From Xylona heveae TC161 (taxonomy: Eukaryota; Ascomycota; Xylonomycetes; Xylonales; Xylonaceae), in contig NW_017264193.1 of the NCBI RefSeq assembly GCF_001619985.1, positions 2,547,726 to 2,611,725 on the forward strand: a DNA stretch of 64,000 bases, in the 5' to 3' direction. Every line of letters begins with the position of its first letter. The first letter of the stretch is position 1. The translations under genes and the position numbers were made by a program. Shown here piece by piece: positions 60,917-64,000 of this stretch. Under the pieces are notes generated by a model. It had not been told where the DNA came from and did no database searches. It worked only from the letters and a program-made list of their open reading frames with translations.

Positions 60917-61520
60917 GATTTTGAAGATGCATATTATTTTGTTTTCCTTCCTTTCCATTTCTAGTTTATGCAGTGGCTTGCTTACACGCAAACGCATTAC
61001 TTTGCCTTGATATTTTAAGTCTCCGTTCCAAAACGGTTGGTTTTGTTATTTTCTATTCATTAAACGCACAAGTTAGGAGGGAAAAGGGGCGCTACAAGCA
61101 TCCATATCAATTTAGAAACGTTAGAAGATGAGATAGTTTCGTAGACAAGTCTAGCTAAAAACTAATACAAATATTACGATCCATTCGCATGGGTTCTCTT
61201 TGCCCGCTCAAATCAAGCAGTAAACAATCTCGGAACATGGCTTTGAAAACTTTTCTTGAACTCAAAAAGGATTTCTAGCTCAGCTGCGTAGGGAAGAGGA
61301 TGTTCTGTGTAGATTCTTCAATACATAATTCATCTACCCATGACTCCATTGCGTCTACCTCCGAGAACGAGAGAGAGAGTAATTAATCGCCCGTTCAATA
61401 ATGCAATTGAATAAGAAAAAAAAAAAAAAAAAAAAAGAGAGAGGGGAAATTCTTTGGTATAGTGGGTAGGGTACGATAACAAGATAAAATGATTTATTAA
61501 TGCCAGGCGTCTCGTGACGG
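60917..61520. other. convergent intergenic region between edc3 and the PIF1 helicase
   Basis: Two facing 3' UTRs. A 21-nt A run at 61416-61436, followed by GA repeats, lies near the helicase stop. Confidence 0.55.
61416..61436. repeat. poly-A run, 21 nt
   Basis: Uninterrupted A21 on the + strand, 3' of the helicase gene. Confidence 0.85.
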
Positions 61521-64000
61521 TCAATTCACGAATAAGCTATCTTCATCCATCCCTCCTCCTCCTCCTCCCCCTGCTGCACCACTCACTGCGACAGAGGATG
61601 CTCTACTCAGCGGTGTCTTGGACTGTCGGCCGGGCTTGACATCATGGACGCTATACAAGCTGCGATAAAACGCACCGACTTTATCATGGGCCATGACTTT
61701 GCGCGGGTCAAAGCGCAAGACTTGCAGTCCCTCCTGACAGGTTGCTCGACTGAGCGCGACGTAGGCCTGGCCCTTTTCAAAGACGCGGCCGAGATCGACC
61801 TTGACGCGTTCCAGGGTTTGGCCTTGGGCCTTGTGGATGGACAAGGCCCAGGCGAGAATGAGAGGGACTTGGGTTCGCGAAGCCTGGACTTCGCCGTTGG
61901 GGAGCTCAATCTTCCACGTTTCTGGCTGGCAGAGGAGATCTCGGGACGTGCCGTCGGCGAGGGTGAAGCGGACGAGGGGCCATTTGCGGCCCGTGTCTGC
62001 GGCGCGGCTAGCGGCGGCGGGGGGCATCCCTGGTGCGGAGTTTCCGACGCCGCTGCCACGGTATTTCATTGCTTGGAGGCGAGCCAAGGCTGCGGCGATT
62101 TGGGGATCGTCTCCGAGTCCGTCGGAACCGCGGAGTTCTTCTAAACGTGCAAGGGCCTTGTTGAGCTGGGTTTCGTCGGCACTGACTTTTTGCGAAGTCA
62201 TTGCACCCCGATATTCGTCGCCGTCTTCGGAAAATGTGCCAAACGTCTTTTCATCCATGAAGCCGTGGACTTTGCCGAGAGAGCCGTTGACAAGTGTCTC
62301 GTCAATGTTTTTGATCAGCATGACTTGGCTTCCCTTTTTGAGCTCAATGCGTGGAGGCGCCATGCAGTTTGCGAGAAGCTTGTCGCGCCGCTCTTTGTCA
62401 TCAAGAGATCCACCGTCATGGGCATCAAAAGTCATGCTCGCGCCAGACAGTCTTTGCATCCGCATATTGTTGGCGTTGTCGACTTCAGTACGCGTAGGGA
62501 ACCTGATGAAAGTCTGTCGTTAGCATAGGCATGGAGATATCAAATCGATGGGGTTGGAATTTGCGCTTACAGCTCTGTGGCCTCTAGACCGTCATCATAT
62601 TCGATAGGGCGAGCGAGCTTTCTGAATGCATCGATCGAATCTTTGGATAATCTTCCTAGACGCATCTCATTGAGCATGCCGGCAAATACTGTGAGAAATC
62701 AGATTAGTGGATTGCGATGAAATTATGATAACGGATATGGTTATACCTGGATCTTTCTGTCGGAACACTTGCGTCAATCCAATGGTGTGATTGATAGATG
62801 TATTCCATGAGCCCGCTTCAAACGAAAATTTGGCCAACTTTCCACTTTCCGGTACAGGCGGCAGCTGAAAGAAATCGCCGGTCAGAATGAGTTGAATTCC
62901 GCCAAATGGGCGACCATTGTTTCTGATTTTTCTGGCAATTGCCTCCAACTTGTCAAACAAATCCCCGTCGACCATCGAGATTTCATCCACAATGAGCACC
63001 TTGGTCCGCAGCCACCGATTCTTTGCTTTTATATTTCTTCGAATCTTCTTACAAAGAACTTCTGGAGTATCTTTTCCAAGAGCTATTCCGCCAAAGGAAT
63101 GAAGGGTTATTCCCCCAATATTACATGCGGCCAACCCAGTGGACGCTGTCACCGCAACGCGGTCCGGCTCACGAATATACTTTCGACGAAGCGCTGAAAT
63201 AATCTCTCTCAGCAAGACCGATTTTCCCGTTCCTGAATTCGTCAGTCAGCACATTGAGATATGCTCAATGAGCACCTAGCGGCTTACCTGCAGAGCCCGT
63301 GTAGAAAACGCTCTTGTTCTTATTTACAACCATGTCTAAGACCCGCTGTTGCTCGTCACTTAGGAAAATTGGGGCCGGCACAACGTTCTTGCCCCTTTTC
63401 TTTGGCATCTGTAAATTCTCATCCTGCTCAGGTGCGAACTCCTCATCAGCCTTGGTGGTGAGAGTCGACTTTCTGTTCGTCTGCCTCAACCGCTTCTGTT
63501 CCTCCTTGACTGCGCTTGCAGTCTTTTCCCAAGCATACACGGGGTCGGAATTCTTCTGTCTCATATGAGGTGTTTTGGTAAGGTCTTCATCGCGTGATTT
63601 ATTCAACGGCACTCTTTGATGTTTGGAAGTGTTCATGCTGTGTTCTGCTTCACCATCTGAATATTCCAATGTAAGCTCAAGACAATTTCATATAACATTG
63701 ACGTAATGAGAGACTTACCCATGTGCTCATTCTGATCCCCTGTCCCAAGCCAAGGTATTGTTCTCTTCTTTGGGGGCCGACCGGCAGCGTCCACCGAGGA
63801 GGTCTCCAGAGCCTCACGATGGCTCGATTCACGTGGCATAGATCTACCTGAGAGTAAATCCGAGTTGGACTCCTCAAGTGTTCCACTTCGTCTCTTGCTG
63901 GGCCGAGAGACTGAGTCGGACACTTCTTTACATCCCCACGGGCTGTCACTATCCGACGACTTCCGTGCCAGAGGTTTAGGACGCCTATCGGAAATCATCA
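61521..64000 (-). CDS. pif1: PIF1-family ATP-dependent DNA helicase (5' end at or beyond the window edge)
   Basis: Exons on the minus strand: from the window edge to 63719, then 63288-63656, 62747-63232, 62571-62688 and 61521-62502 (introns 62, 55, 58 and 68 nt). From the ATG at 63998 this gives 744 aa, but the frame may continue upstream. PIF1 helicases move 5' to 3', unwind G-quadruplexes and act in telomere, replication and mitochondrial DNA upkeep. The N-terminus is basic, Ser-rich and disordered. Motifs are in order: [14 protein letters not shown] (Walker A, split by an intron after GSAG), [23 protein letters not shown] (Walker B), [59 protein letters not shown] and [11 protein letters not shown] Gly-rich tail ([20 protein letters not shown]) ends the protein. 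All helicase motifs are intact. Confidence 0.95.

Noticed and set aside
61644-62528. Several long + strand frames opposite the PIF1 helicase
   Set aside because: Antisense shadows of the conserved last helicase exon.

Overview
The window reads as nuclear DNA of a filamentous ascomycete, most likely a eurotiomycete close to Aspergillus or Penicillium. Evidence: genes carry several short introns (mostly 55-130 nt) with GTATGT/GTAAGT-like donors; there are no operons; and the recognisable proteins are fungal types (Chs7 chitin synthase chaperone, Clg1/Pcl-type cyclin, GT90 Cap10-like glycosyltransferase, Edc3, alternative NADH dehydrogenase, U-box cyclophilin). All splice structures were derived by hand from reading frame, consensus splice sites and family similarity. 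No tRNA or rRNA gene and no CRISPR array was recognised.

Layout. Positions 1-198 hold the 3' end of an unidentified + strand gene. An MFS monocarboxylate-type transporter follows (1028-2438, +). A gene-poor stretch of about 7 kb (2439-9674) contains a diverged tandem duplication and possibly decayed coding sequence. A compact housekeeping block comes next: mitochondrial ribosomal protein uL15m (-), GT90 glycosyltransferase (+), porphobilinogen deaminase (-), dihydrofolate synthase (-), external alternative NADH dehydrogenase (-), TesB-like acyl-CoA thioesterase (-) and a Clg1-like cyclin (-). From 28.8 to 39.9 kb lies an 11 kb stretch with no supportable gene, rich in simple repeats and homopolymers. 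It is followed by a DUF676-type lipase/hydrolase (-) and a small secreted glycoprotein (-).

A second gene-poor region (43.5-52.0 kb) precedes a + strand run: chs7, a U-box cyclophilin (cyp8/PPIL2), a proline/glutamine-rich glycine-zipper protein and edc3. The window ends inside a minus-strand PIF1-family DNA helicase whose 5' end is not fully contained.

The genes do not form one pathway. Several serve mitochondria (uL15m, NADH dehydrogenase) or core metabolism (haem and folate synthesis); others serve cell-wall or secretory functions (GT90, Chs7, secreted glycoprotein), RNA turnover and splicing (Edc3, PPIL2) and genome maintenance (PIF1). I found no convincing novel multi-gene system. The points most worth checking are the thioesterase lacking the expected catalytic Asp, the two gene-poor regions, the tandem repeat at 4.9-5.4 kb, the cyp8 micro-exons, and expanded low-complexity segments inside otherwise conserved enzymes.
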